Shown: piece by piece, positions 16,621 to 25,355 of the stretch
Position numbering within the stretch: the first letter of the stretch is position 1
How the letters are laid out: each line of letters opens with the position of its first letter
Source of the DNA: Neisseria wadsworthii 9715
GTDB lineage: Bacteria > Pseudomonadota > Gammaproteobacteria > Burkholderiales > Neisseriaceae
Direction: 5' to 3'
Assembly (NCBI RefSeq): GCF_000227765.1
Contig: NZ_JH165159.1
Location: forward strand, 2,004,179-2,068,178
DNA: 64,000 bases
The notes under the pieces: generated by a model
Told to the model about the DNA's origin: nothing
Database searches by the model: none
The model's input: only the letters and a program-made list of their open reading frames with translations
Translations under genes and position numbers: made by a program

Positions 16621-18437
16621 TCTCCTTCATGTGATTGGGTTTCTACGGGGTCTTTTTTGGCGAAATAGCTTTGTTTTTGATGGTAATAGCCGATGGCAAA
16701 GCGGCCTTGCTCTTCCATGCTCAGATGGCGCGGGAAAGTTTCAGGCAGGCCTGCAATCACAGCGCTCAAATCTTTATCGAGATTCACGGCCATGCCTGCC
16801 TTGTCTTTGCGCAGGCGGGACAAATGGTGTTTCGCGCCGCTCAATAAACGCGGGAACACGGAAAACGGCACGGCGGAAGCGGAGCCGTAATAACGGTCAG
16901 CGATGCCGGCATTCAAATCACCCAATGCCTGATTTTGAATGCGTTCCAGTACAGCAAACAATCTGCCGAGCAAATAAGCCGTATTGCGGCTTTCGGTATC
17001 CAAACTCATAGGAATCTCCTCTTTAATCAAACCTTTTCTGAAACGCCGCTGCAACACGGCCTTAATCATGGCCACGCGCAGGCCGTTGGCATCGCCGTCG
17101 GCACGGATGCGGGCAATCAGTTGCGACAGCAAACTCATGGGATAAGGCGTGCCGCCGATCACGGCACGGGTCATCTCGCCAGCCAACACGGGCGAAATGG
17201 TTTCCGCCTTTGGTTTTTCGTAACGTCCCTCGCTATTTTTAAACTTAATCGCTGTTTCCAGTAACAATTTGAAAATTGAAGGCGGCGTTTTCCATGCACA
17301 CGGCTCAAGCGCCAAATCTTTCCAATGTTGCGCAAGATGTTCCGCCAGCTTGCCAAACGTGGTATCCAGCCAAAAGCGGATGGAAATCCGCGAAGCATTC
17401 GGCGCTAAGCCCAAAATATAAAAGCGGGTGTCGGGCGATAATTCGGGCGCAGCTTCCTGCAAAGGGCGGCCTTTAGTGATTTGTTCCAAAATATTGAATA
17501 CTTTTTTGCTTTCCTGCTCGTCATCGGGCGGGGTGAAAGCAGCAGCAAAAAATCCTTCCGCCGCCGTGGCTTGCTCGGGCGTGTCGGCCTCTGCCCAGAA
17601 AACGGTGCTGGCATCACCGATGGTCAGGCAATGGCCGTTTTCACGACGCAGCAAGTAATTGAGTGCGGTGGTATAGGCAAAGGCAGACACTTCCGATACA
17701 GGTGCATTCGCGCCCTGCTCCTTGCCGAAAGAAGTAAACGATTCTTTATTGAACGAGATAATCGAGCCGCCCGAACTCTGCCCGCCGAACACGCCTTTAA
17801 TCGCCGGATGCAGCCGCGCAATCGGTGCTTGTTCGCCGCTAATCAAACACAAGCCCTGCTCTGCTTCATCACTTTTCAGACGGCCTGCCCACAATGCCTG
17901 CGCCGCTTCACGCTGGTGGATATAGCCGCGCGTGCCGTCCAACCTAAACACCACGTTGACATCCAGCATTTCAGGCAGGCACGGCGGATGGGCAAACTGC
18001 ACGGGCTGCCAGCGCTCCAAAAAACGGCGCAAGGCCAGTAAACCCTCGTCTTGCGTGTCTTTCAGGGCTTGCAAATGCAGATCGCGGAAAGCGGCAAAGG
18101 TTTTTTCAGAAGGCCTAAACGGCTGCTCCTTGGCAGCGGCTTTGTCTTTATTGGCTTCCACGCCCAGTGCGTAGGCGGTTTTGTCCCACAAAAAATTGGG
18201 CTTCACACCCGACGTGCGCTTTTCAGGACGCGGCACACTCATCAAGCGGGGTTGCGGTTTTTTCTCATCCGTCAGATGCGGCACCACATCCACCAACAGG
18301 CCGTCTGAATCCAACACCAGCACCCAGCCGATTTTTTCCTCACTAAAACCATACGGCGGCACTTTCGGCTCGCCTGTTCGATCATCATTCTCCGCTGCCA
18401 AACGGCGGTAATAGCGTGCAAGAGAGGCCAAAATCAT
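16617..18437 (-). CDS. cas8c: Type I-C large subunit Cas8c (Csd1)
   Basis: Cas8c recognises the PAM and, in type I-C, an internal start within its gene usually also provides the small subunit Cas11. The 606-residue protein is typical in length and begins [14 protein letters not shown], with [13 protein letters not shown] near residue 44 and [19 protein letters not shown] near 345. It overlaps both cas5 and cas7 by four bases (ATGA). I did not establish the internal start. Two AG-DUS words are embedded (17875-17886 and 18298-18309), so the gene has been exposed to that dialect. Confidence 0.95.
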   Translation of the reverse strand: MILASLARYYRRLAAENDDRTGEPKVPPYGFSEEKIGWVLVLDSDGLLVDVVPHLTDEKKPQPRLMSVPRPEKRTSGVKPNFLWDKTAYALGVEANKDKAAAKEQPFRPSEKTFAAFRDLHLQALKDTQDEGLLALRRFLERWQPVQFAHPPCLPEMLDVNVVFRLDGTRGYIHQREAAQALWAGRLKSDEAEQGLCLISGEQAPIARLHPAIKGVFGGQSSGGSIISFNKESFTSFGKEQGANAPVSEVSAFAYTTALNYLLRRENGHCLTIGDASTVFWAEADTPEQATAAEGFFAAAFTPPDDEQESKKVFNILEQITKGRPLQEAAPELSPDTRFYILGLAPNASRISIRFWLDTTFGKLAEHLAQHWKDLALEPCAWKTPPSIFKLLLETAIKFKNSEGRYEKPKAETISPVLAGEMTRAVIGGTPYPMSLLSQLIARIRADGDANGLRVAMIKAVLQRRFRKGLIKEEIPMSLDTESRNTAYLLGRLFAVLERIQNQALGDLNAGIADRYYGSASAVPFSVFPRLLSGAKHHLSRLRKDKAGMAVNLDKDLSAVIAGLPETFPRHLSMEEQGRFAIGYYHQKQSYFAKKDPVETQSHEGE

Positions 18438-19111
18438 CTTTTCACCTCCTCCGCATCAAACGGCGGCACCTCAATCACCCCGTTTATCATTTCCGCACGA
18501 AAAAAATACGGCGTATTGCCATGGTCGAAATCAATATCGTGCAACATCCAGCCCAAATCGTGGCTCAACTCGTTTTCAGACAGGCATGAAACCGGCAGCG
18601 GCTCATCCTCATCTACCCACGCAAAATGTGCCGGAAACTCGCGCACACCCATGCAAGGCTGCTGGAAACACTGCCCTTTGGTAGCGCGACGTTTGAACAT
18701 CTCGATATGCTTGGCAATGGTTTCGCCCGCGCCCGCCCGCGCAGTCAACACCGCATGCGCCTCAATCACATAGCCGACATCCTTCAACACCGTTGCCGCG
18801 CGCTGCTGACGGTCATCCTCGATCAACGCATACAAATCTTCCACACGCTTGCGCCGCATCGCCCCGCTGACCTTGCTCGCCGAAATCTTGCTGCCCAATT
18901 CATTACGCCGCACCGACTCAAAACGAATCGGCTTCAACACATGAATACGGTCAACCACCCAGCGAATCGCCGGCTTCCAATGCACCGCCGCCAAAATCCC
19001 CCGCGCCGCCGACGGCGTGATCACATCGTAAGACACCCGCTCTACTTTCATCTCGGGGCGGGTAAAGCAGGCGTAGTCGCCCCAGATGTACAATCGAACT
19101 TTATTCTCCAT
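18434..19111 (-). CDS. cas5: Type I-C Cas5 (crRNA-processing endoribonuclease)
   Basis: In type I-C, Cas5 (Cas5d) replaces Cas6: it cuts the precursor at the repeat hairpin and then caps the crRNA 5' handle. The 225-residue protein begins KVRLYIWGDYACFTRPEMKV, includes SYDVITPSAARGILAAVHWK (residues 28-47) and ends with FFRAEMINGVIEVPPFDAEE, all typical. An exact local DUS is embedded at 18575-18587. It shares a four-base overlap with cas8c. No lesion is seen. Confidence 0.96.
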   Translation of the reverse strand: MENKVRLYIWGDYACFTRPEMKVERVSYDVITPSAARGILAAVHWKPAIRWVVDRIHVLKPIRFESVRRNELGSKISASKVSGAMRRKRVEDLYALIEDDRQQRAATVLKDVGYVIEAHAVLTARAGAGETIAKHIEMFKRRATKGQCFQQPCMGVREFPAHFAWVDEDEPLPVSCLSENELSHDLGWMLHDIDFDHGNTPYFFRAEMINGVIEVPPFDAEEVKR

Positions 19112-19138
19112 GCAACCGCTCTCTCCTCTACTACTTAT

Positions 19139-19215
19139 TGTTCAATCCGCGCCTCCCCGAAGGAAGGCGATTTTGATTTAAAATCATGAGAAATTGTTTC
19201 AACCCACGACCATCT
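19139..19215. repeat. Possible degenerate CRISPR-like repeats upstream of cas5
   Basis: GTTCAATCCGCGCCTCC at 19140 continues into a hairpin-like CCCGAAGGAAGGCGAT, and GTTTCAACCCACGACC starts at 19196. Both resemble the start of type I-C repeats read on this strand (GTTTCAAC...). The spacing of 56 bases is shorter than in the real array, and the second copy lacks the palindrome, so this is only a tentative relic. Confidence 0.25.
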
Positions 19216-19242
19216 AATTCCGACAATCGAAAAACCTTTATC

Positions 19243-19473
19243 CTATTTCTTATCACGCGGCGGACAAGGATCATTTCCGTAGCTATTGCCTGCCCGAATC
19301 CTACCGTCTACTCCGTGAATTTTGGTATCTGTACGCTGATTTTTGGCAATCCCTTCCGCTCTAGCGATGGCTTCTTTCTGTGTTGTATATACAGCAGTTG
19401 CTTTACTGTTCCCTGCACCTTTAACTGCCCATCCATCAGGATGGGGGACTACATGTTGATTTTTCTTGCTCAT
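19243..19473 (-). CDS. DUF2188 domain protein between cas3 and cas5
   Basis: A 76-residue protein with an AGAGGATAG ribosome-binding site. Its core HVVPHPDGWAVKGAGNSKA followed by TQKEAIARAEGIAKNQ matches the DUF2188 pattern (HVVP..GGW.V...G..RA...F.TK.EAI..A..IA), a small beta-rich fold often found near mobile DNA. Function is unknown. It lies between cas3 and cas5, where type I-C operons usually run directly on, in the same direction as the cas genes and with AT-rich flanks. It may be a passenger. I cannot tell whether it takes part in CRISPR immunity. Confidence 0.75.
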   Translation of the reverse strand: MSKKNQHVVPHPDGWAVKGAGNSKATAVYTTQKEAIARAEGIAKNQRTDTKIHGVDGRIRAGNSYGNDPCPPRDKK

Positions 19474-19559
19474 AACTAACTATCCTCTAGTTGATAGAAA
19501 TTACATTTTAATATTTCTCTACGTTTCTTTCAATAATTTTTTTCAATTTATTATGATTT

Positions 19560-21836
19560 TCAAAATATACTCTCTTCGGCTGCTATGAAGATGCTGTTCT
19601 CCCAACTTAAACCCGCCACTTTGTCGTATAGTCCAAGGCCTATCAGGCTGTAAAACTGCGCACCAAACCGCTCATCATTGATGGCTTCAATGAGGCCATT
19701 CTTGAAGAGTTCGCGCATGGCATATTCGGGCACTTGCACGGTGTAGGGCTGGAGCTTGCGCAGCAGTCCGCCGATTTGGTCGGCATGGTGCAGGCTGTCG
19801 ATTAGTGCTTCGGCCTCTGCGTCAAAGGGGATGATCAGCGGTTGCATGCGGGTTTCAATCATGCGGAATTCGCGGGCGATGGTTTGGAAGGGGAAATCCA
19901 TTGTGTTGCCCGCTTTGTGGTGTTCGGCGAGGATTTGTTTGCTGTCCAACTCTTTGCCTTTTTCTTCATAAACGCGCCGGAAATAGCGGCGGATGGCTTG
20001 CGGCGACAGCAGGTCGTCAGCATGGTGGCGCACGACTTCGCGCATGGCGGCGGAAAGGAGGCCGAGTTCGGGCGGGGCTTTCCATTGTTCTTCGGGTTTA
20101 AATACCCAGACGAAGCTGTTTTCAGACGGCCTTTTGCCTTCGCGGTTGCAGCGTCCTGCGGCTTGGGCAACGCTGTCCAATCCGGCTTCGGCGCGCATCA
20201 CTAAGGGGAAATCGACATCTACGCCGGCCTCGATAAGCGATGTGGCGATCACGCGGCAGGGTTTGCTGTTTTTCAGACGGCCTCGGATGGTTTCCAGCGC
20301 TTGGGAGCGGTGTTTGGCGCACATCAGGGTGGTGAGGTGGGAAACGCCGTCGAGATGTTTGGCGCTGTCGTAAAGGCTGCGGGCGTGGCGGCGGTTGTTG
20401 ACGATGATGAGGATTTGCCTGTGCTGTGCGAGCTTTTCAAGCAATTCGGCATCGGTTTGGGTGCCGATATGTTGTACGGTGGTGCGGCGCAATTTGTCGA
20501 ACAATTCGGGGGGATTGGGGGCAAGCTCGCGTGTGTTTTCCAAGCCGCGGTAAAAGCCGTGTTCGGCTTGAATGGCGGGCTGGGTGGCGGTGCACATCAC
20601 CACCGAGCAATGGTAGTTTTGCGCCAGCTCTTTGATGGCCAGCATGATGGGCAGCAAGAGTTTGAGCGGCAGCATTTGTGCTTCGTCGAGGATAATCACG
20701 CTGCCGCTAATGTTGTGCAGTTTGCGGCAGCGGGAGGAGCGGTCGGCAAACAGGGATTCGAAAAACTGCACGGCGGTGGTAACGACAACGGGCATATCCC
20801 AGTTTTCGGAGGCTTGGCGCAATTTGTCTTTGCTGTTTTCGCCTTGCAGTTTGCTGCTGTCAAACGTGCTGTGGTGCTCTAGCACGGCAGCTTCGCCCAA
20901 ATCGCCGAAGGCTTTGCGGAACTCGGCGGCGTTTTGCTCGATGATGTTGGTGAAGGGAATCACATAAATCACGCGGCGCATACCGTGGCGCTTGGCGTGT
21001 TCGAGGGCGAAGGCCATCGAAGTGAAGGTTTTGCCGCCGCCGGTGGGCACGGTAAGGGTAAACAGGCCTTTTGTTTGTGCGGCTTGGGCGACGGCATGGT
21101 CGAGAATCTCGCTACGCAGGCGGTTTAAGTCGGCATTGTGCTGTTGTTCTTCGCTTTCTTGTGCGGCGTTGGCGATAGGCCGTCTGAAATTGCCGATAAA
21201 CCGGTTGAATTGCTGTTGCAGTTGCGGCAAATCGGGATAATCGCGGCGCTGTACGGTTTTGCCCTCCAGCCCTGCGTAAAAGGCTTCGGTGTCGAGATAA
21301 TCGGCATCCACCAAGCAGGAATACAGCATGCGGGTGAAGAAGGCGTAAGAGAAAAAGGGATGGTGTTTGTCGGCCTGCAAGGGTGGAGCGGGCAGTTTTT
21401 CGGGCAACGCAATTTGCTGCCGCCACACTTCATCGAGATTCGGAATGTCTTTGCCGAACTGCAAGGCAAGCCGTTGCCGCAATGTACGGCGGTTGTCGCC
21501 CTCGCCGTCTCCATTGGCCAAGCCTGCGTGATGGCCGGCTATGCAAAACGCCATCAATTTGCCCGGCAACCCCCAACGCTCGAAGGCGATTTTTGCGCCG
21601 GCGGTGGCATGGTCAACCGAAGGGCCGCCGCGCAAACGTCGGTCAAATTCGGGGCTGTATTTACCCAAGTCATGCAGGCAGCCGGTATAACGCGCCATTT
21701 CCTGCGCGCCAAAAAAAGTGGCAAACCTTGCGGCCGTGTCGCCGACGTTGGCGAGGTGGCCGAGCAGGGTTTGCCAGTATTGTTCGGGCCGGTTTTCGGC
21801 GGAATGGGCGTAGTAAGTTTTGGTTTTCCCCACCAT
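19560..21836 (-). CDS. cas3: Cas3 helicase-nuclease (type I-C)
   Basis: Cas3 is recruited to Cascade-bound targets, where it unwinds and degrades DNA. The 758-residue protein has an N-terminal HD nuclease domain (YAHSAENRPEQYWQTLLGHL, then CLHDLGKYSPEF near residue 54, with later H..GL and HH motifs) and a superfamily 2 helicase with Walker A VPTGGGKT near residue 264, motif II ILDEAQMLP, and motif VI QAAGRCNREGKR near 590. All metal and nucleotide residues I could check are present. Three AG-DUS words lie inside (20121, 20272, 21177). It begins the cas unit, divergent from copZ. Confidence 0.96.
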   Translation of the reverse strand: MVGKTKTYYAHSAENRPEQYWQTLLGHLANVGDTAARFATFFGAQEMARYTGCLHDLGKYSPEFDRRLRGGPSVDHATAGAKIAFERWGLPGKLMAFCIAGHHAGLANGDGEGDNRRTLRQRLALQFGKDIPNLDEVWRQQIALPEKLPAPPLQADKHHPFFSYAFFTRMLYSCLVDADYLDTEAFYAGLEGKTVQRRDYPDLPQLQQQFNRFIGNFRRPIANAAQESEEQQHNADLNRLRSEILDHAVAQAAQTKGLFTLTVPTGGGKTFTSMAFALEHAKRHGMRRVIYVIPFTNIIEQNAAEFRKAFGDLGEAAVLEHHSTFDSSKLQGENSKDKLRQASENWDMPVVVTTAVQFFESLFADRSSRCRKLHNISGSVIILDEAQMLPLKLLLPIMLAIKELAQNYHCSVVMCTATQPAIQAEHGFYRGLENTRELAPNPPELFDKLRRTTVQHIGTQTDAELLEKLAQHRQILIIVNNRRHARSLYDSAKHLDGVSHLTTLMCAKHRSQALETIRGRLKNSKPCRVIATSLIEAGVDVDFPLVMRAEAGLDSVAQAAGRCNREGKRPSENSFVWVFKPEEQWKAPPELGLLSAAMREVVRHHADDLLSPQAIRRYFRRVYEEKGKELDSKQILAEHHKAGNTMDFPFQTIAREFRMIETRMQPLIIPFDAEAEALIDSLHHADQIGGLLRKLQPYTVQVPEYAMRELFKNGLIEAINDERFGAQFYSLIGLGLYDKVAGLSWENSIFIAAEESIF

Positions 21837-21934
21837 GTTTGCTCCATGATTGTTTTTATTTTTTGAATACTATCACAATCTTTAAAATAACAATTAATAA
21901 AAATCAAATATTCTTTATATGTTATACACATACT

Positions 21935-21947
21935 TTCAGACAGGCAT
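21935..21947 (-). repeat. Single DUS in the cas3-copZ gap
   Basis: An exact TTCAGACAGGCAT in the divergent intergenic region, without an inverted partner. Confidence 0.8.
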
Positions 21948-21970
21948 CCTCTCCCCGCTTGAATCATTTT

Positions 21971-22000
21971 TTTATATAGGATAATTTATCCTTATATAAT
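21971..22000 (+). promoter_or_regulatory. Palindromic operator and promoter upstream of copZ
   Basis: AGGATAATTTATCCT (21978-21992) is a perfect 7-1-7 palindrome, directly upstream of a -10 TATAAT at 21995-22000, 43 bases before the copZ ATG. A dyad placed in the promoter spacer is the layout used by metal sensors, but the sequence is not the standard CueR box, so the regulator is unknown. Confidence 0.5.
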
Positions 22001-22042
22001 GAATTGATTATTCAACTCTGTTTTTCAAAAAGGAAATATCCT

Positions 22043-22255
22043 ATGCAAACCATCAGCATCAACATCAGCGGCATGACTTGCGGCGGCTGTGTGAAAAGCG
22101 TGACCAAAGTGCTGGAAGCGTTAAACGGCGTGGAAAAAGCCGAAGTGGATTTGGCCTCCGCCGCTGCAAAAATCACGTTCGACCCGGCTAAAGTGCCAAC
22201 CGCAGAATTGGTTGAAGCGATTGAAGATGCGGGCTTTGATGCTTCTTTATCTTAA
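22043..22255 (+). CDS. copZ: Copper chaperone CopZ
   Basis: A 70-residue heavy-metal-associated domain protein that binds Cu(I) in the cytosol and hands it to the exporting ATPase. The metal motif GMTCGGCVKSV lies at residues 9-19, followed by the ferredoxin-like fold ending EAIEDAGFDASLS. The start is set by AAAAAGGAAATATCC before the ATG; an upstream in-frame extension lacks such a site. It heads a three-gene copper unit with a membrane protein and copA, and lies behind a palindromic operator. Confidence 0.95.
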   Translation: MQTISINISGMTCGGCVKSVTKVLEALNGVEKAEVDLASAAAKITFDPAKVPTAELVEAIEDAGFDASLS

Positions 22256-22278
22256 ATAAAACGCAAAGGTAGTTTGCT

Positions 22279-22941
22279 ATGACTCAAGCCCGACGCATTT
22301 TGCCGAAAACGCCGTGGTCTGCGCCCGCATGGTGGTCTTTGCGGCCGCAATCTTTGGCGATGTTGTGCTTCGCGCTGGTTTTATTCGGCGTGGGCGAGGG
22401 CATGCTGGTAAACGCCGGCTTAGGCTCTACGCCGTGGACGGTGTTGGCGCAGGGTATTGTGGTGCAAAGCGGCCTCGATATCGGCACGGTTACGTTTTTG
22501 ATCAGCGCGGCGGTATTGATGCTGTGGCTGCCTTTGCGCCAACGGCCGGGGCTGGGCACGGTATTGAATATGGTGTTGATTGCCGCAGTGTTGGGCGTGT
22601 TTGTGCAGTGGGTGCCGCCGCCGGTTGATTGGGTGTGGCGGGTGCTGCAATGTGTGGGCGGCGTGGCGGTGATCGGCATGGCCTCGTCTCTATATCTGAC
22701 TTGTTATTTGGGTGCCGGCCCGCGCGACGGCCTGATGATCGGTTTGTGCCAGAAAACCGGTTGGCGCGTGGGCGTGGTGCGCACGATGATAGAAAGCTCG
22801 GTGTGCCTGACCGGCTGGCTGCTCGGCGGCGTAGTGGGTTTGGGTACGCTGCTGTTTGCGTTCGGCGTCGGCTGGGTGGTGCAGTTGAGTTTGCAGCAGA
22901 TGGCCAAACGGTATCCGCAGCAGCCTATCGAGGCCGTCTGA
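22279..22941 (+). CDS. YczE-like integral membrane protein
   Basis: A 220-residue protein with about five hydrophobic helices (for example AMLCFALVLFGVGEGMLVNA and VIGMASSLYLTCYLGAGP). The paired motifs AGLGSTPWTVLAQG and LGAGPRDGLMIGL, one per half, are typical of the YczE/YyaS/YitT group of uncharacterised membrane proteins. It lies between copZ and copA in the same direction with short gaps, so a role in copper handling is suggested by context only. Its last codons are made by an AG-DUS: GAGGCCGTCTGA gives E-A-V-stop. Confidence 0.85.
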   Translation: MTQARRILPKTPWSAPAWWSLRPQSLAMLCFALVLFGVGEGMLVNAGLGSTPWTVLAQGIVVQSGLDIGTVTFLISAAVLMLWLPLRQRPGLGTVLNMVLIAAVLGVFVQWVPPPVDWVWRVLQCVGGVAVIGMASSLYLTCYLGAGPRDGLMIGLCQKTGWRVGVVRTMIESSVCLTGWLLGGVVGLGTLLFAFGVGWVVQLSLQQMAKRYPQQPIEAV

Positions 22942-22967
22942 AACTAAATATGAAAGGCTGAAACGCC

Positions 22968-25124
22968 ATGCAACAAAAAGCCCGTTTCCAAATCGACGGC
23001 ATGACCTGCCAAGCTTGTGCCAGCCGTATTGAAAAAGTGTTGAACAAAAAAGACTTTGTTCAGACGGCCTCGGTAAACTTTGCCGGCGAAGAAGCGCAGG
23101 TGGTGTTTGACGACGGCCGCGCCGATGCCGACACGCTGATTCACATCATTGAAAAAGCAGGCTTTAAGGCTGTGTTGAAAACCGACGCGCCAATGCAGCC
23201 CGAAGCCGAACCGCATATCGGCTGGCGGCTGTGGCTGCTGCTGGCGATTAACGTGCCGTTTTTGTTCGGCATGGCGGGCATGATGATCGGGCGGCACGAT
23301 TGGATGATGCCGCCGATGTGGCAGTTTGTGCTGGCGAGTATCGTGCAGCTTTGGCTGGCGGTTTCCTTTTATAAGAGCGCGTGGGCGAGCATTAAGGGCG
23401 GGCTGGCGAATATGGACGTGCTGGTTACCGTCGGCACGGCGGCGATTTATCTCTACTCGGTGTTCATGCTGTTTTTCCATCCGCACGCAGCCCACGGCGA
23501 CATGGCGCATGTGTATTTTGAAGCGGGCGTGATGGTGGTGGGCTTTGTGAGCTTGGGCAAATTTCTCGAACACCGTGCCAAGAAAAACAGCCTCAACAGC
23601 CTGAGCCTGCTGCTGAAACTCACGCCGCGCCAAGTAAGCGTGCAGCGCGGCGGGCAATGGCAGGAAGTGCCGCTTGATAAGGTGCAGATCGGTGATTTGA
23701 TCCGTGCCAACCACGGCGAGCGCATCGCGGCGGACGGCACGGTGGAAAGCGGCAACGGCTGGGCGGACGAAAGCCATCTCACCGGCGAATCCAACCCTGA
23801 AGCCAAAACTGCGGGCAGTAAAGTGCTGGCAGGCGCGGTGATGACCGATGGCAGCGTGGTTTACCGCGCCGAACAGCTCGGCAGCCAAACCCTGCTCGGC
23901 GACATGATGGCGGCTTTGTCGGAAGCGCAAGGCAGCAAAGCGCCGATTGCGCGCATTGCCGACAAAGTGGCCGCCGTATTTGTGCCGACAGTGGTCGGCA
24001 TCGCCGTGATGACGTTCCTGATGACTTGGTATGTCAAGGCCGATTGGGTAACGGCGCTGATGAACGCCGTGGCCGTGCTGGTCATCGCCTGCCCGTGTGC
24101 GCTCGGTTTGGCCACGCCCGCCGCGATTATGGTCGGCATGGGCAAGGCGGTGAAGCACGGCATTTGGTTTAAAGATGCCGCCGCCATGGAAGAAGCGGCC
24201 CATGTGAATGCGGTGGTGCTGGACAAAACCGGGACGCTCACGCAGGGCAAACCGCAAGTTGCGGCAACGCTATGCCTGTCTGAAATAGAAGAAAACGAAC
24301 TCTACCGCCTTGCTGCCGCCGTCGAGCAAAACGCCACTCATCCGCTGGCCGCCGCCATTGTTCAGACGGCCTTATCGCGCGGTATCGGCATTCCCGAAGC
24401 CCAAAACGCACAAACCGCCGTCGGCGCAGGTATTTCCGCCGAAATTGACGGCGCGGGCGTGGTGAAAGTGGGCAAACCCGATTACTGCCACCTCGTGCTG
24501 CCCGACAACCTTGATTCCGTATGGCGCATCGCCACCATCGTGGCCGTGTCGGTTAACGACCAGCCCGTCGGCGCGTTCGCCCTTGCCGACGCGCTCAAAA
24601 CCGACACGCAGGAAGCCATAGGCCGTCTGAAAAACCACGGCATCGACGTTTACATCATGAGCGGCGACAACCCAAACGTGGTCGGCTACATCGCCGAACA
24701 GCTCGGCATCGCCCACGCCTACGGTAATATGAGCCCGCGCGACAAAGCCGCCGAAGTACAAAAATTGAAAAACGCCGGCAAGGTGGTTGCCATGGTCGGA
24801 GACGGCATCAACGACGCCCCCGCACTCGCCGCAGCCAACGTGAGCTTTGCCATGAAAGACGGCGCAGACGTTGCCGAACACACCGCGTCCGCCACGCTGA
24901 TGCAGCATTCCGTCAACCAAATGGTCGATGCCCTGCTGATTTCCTGCGCCACTTTGAAAAACATCAAACAAAACCTGTTCTTTGCTTTTATCTACAACAC
25001 CTTGGGCATACCGCTGGCGGCATTCGGCTTTCTGAATCCGATTATTGCGGGCGCGGCGATGGCGATGAGTTCGGTATCGGTTTTGAGCAATGCCTTGAGA
25101 TTGAAGCGGGTGAAGATTAAATGA
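22968..25124 (+). CDS. copA: Copper-exporting P1B-type ATPase CopA
   Basis: A 718-residue inner-membrane pump that exports Cu(I) using ATP. One N-terminal metal-binding domain carries GMTCQACASRI (residues 11-21). The membrane metal site is ACPCALGLATP near residue 371, the phosphorylation site VLDKTGTLTQGKP near 422, HPL near 464 and MVGDGINDAPALAAAN near 612. It is the third gene of the copZ unit. Three AG-DUS words and one local DUS are embedded in the coding sequence. The TGA overlaps the ATG of a broken acetyltransferase gene. Confidence 0.97.
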   Translation: MQQKARFQIDGMTCQACASRIEKVLNKKDFVQTASVNFAGEEAQVVFDDGRADADTLIHIIEKAGFKAVLKTDAPMQPEAEPHIGWRLWLLLAINVPFLFGMAGMMIGRHDWMMPPMWQFVLASIVQLWLAVSFYKSAWASIKGGLANMDVLVTVGTAAIYLYSVFMLFFHPHAAHGDMAHVYFEAGVMVVGFVSLGKFLEHRAKKNSLNSLSLLLKLTPRQVSVQRGGQWQEVPLDKVQIGDLIRANHGERIAADGTVESGNGWADESHLTGESNPEAKTAGSKVLAGAVMTDGSVVYRAEQLGSQTLLGDMMAALSEAQGSKAPIARIADKVAAVFVPTVVGIAVMTFLMTWYVKADWVTALMNAVAVLVIACPCALGLATPAAIMVGMGKAVKHGIWFKDAAAMEEAAHVNAVVLDKTGTLTQGKPQVAATLCLSEIEENELYRLAAAVEQNATHPLAAAIVQTALSRGIGIPEAQNAQTAVGAGISAEIDGAGVVKVGKPDYCHLVLPDNLDSVWRIATIVAVSVNDQPVGAFALADALKTDTQEAIGRLKNHGIDVYIMSGDNPNVVGYIAEQLGIAHAYGNMSPRDKAAEVQKLKNAGKVVAMVGDGINDAPALAAANVSFAMKDGADVAEHTASATLMQHSVNQMVDALLISCATLKNIKQNLFFAFIYNTLGIPLAAFGFLNPIIAGAAMAMSSVSVLSNALRLKRVKIK

Positions 25125-25351
25125 CGGAGATTGAAATATGTCCGGCAGCGGCTGAAGACGCGAGAGTATGACAAGTGTGCTATTTTGATTTGCCGACAGG
25201 GCAAGCGCGTTTGACTACCGATGCTTCCAAAGCCGCTTTACCGTTTTTTCTGAAGCATGGGTTTCAAGTGCAGCATGAAAACCGAATCCGGCGAAACGGG
25301 GTTAAGCTGATCAATTATCGGGTGGTTTATGATTTATCGCAGGATTTCTAA
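25121..25351 (+). pseudogene. GNAT acetyltransferase remnant, centre deleted
   Basis: The start is coupled to copA by ATGA, and the first 16 codons read MTEIEICPAAAEDARV, a usual GNAT beginning. A TGA at 25169 ends that frame. From 25175, in another frame, the C-terminal part is recognisable: ALPFFLKHGFQVQHE, then RRNGVKLINYRVVYDL. The intervening acetyl-CoA-binding core is missing. The join (GAGTATGACAAGTGTGCTAT) matches the core of the window's Correia-like repeat (GAGTATGAC...TGTACTAT), so the deletion probably followed a repeat insertion. Confidence 0.75.
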
Positions 25352-25355
25352 GATG

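Noticed and set aside
16003-16668. 221-codon plus-strand frame opposite cas7
   Set aside because: Phe/Gly-rich shadow without a ribosome-binding site; cas7 is clear on the other strand.
22944-24257. 437-codon minus-strand frame opposite copA
   Set aside because: A shadow frame rich in His and Arg; copA on the plus strand has all P-type ATPase motifs.
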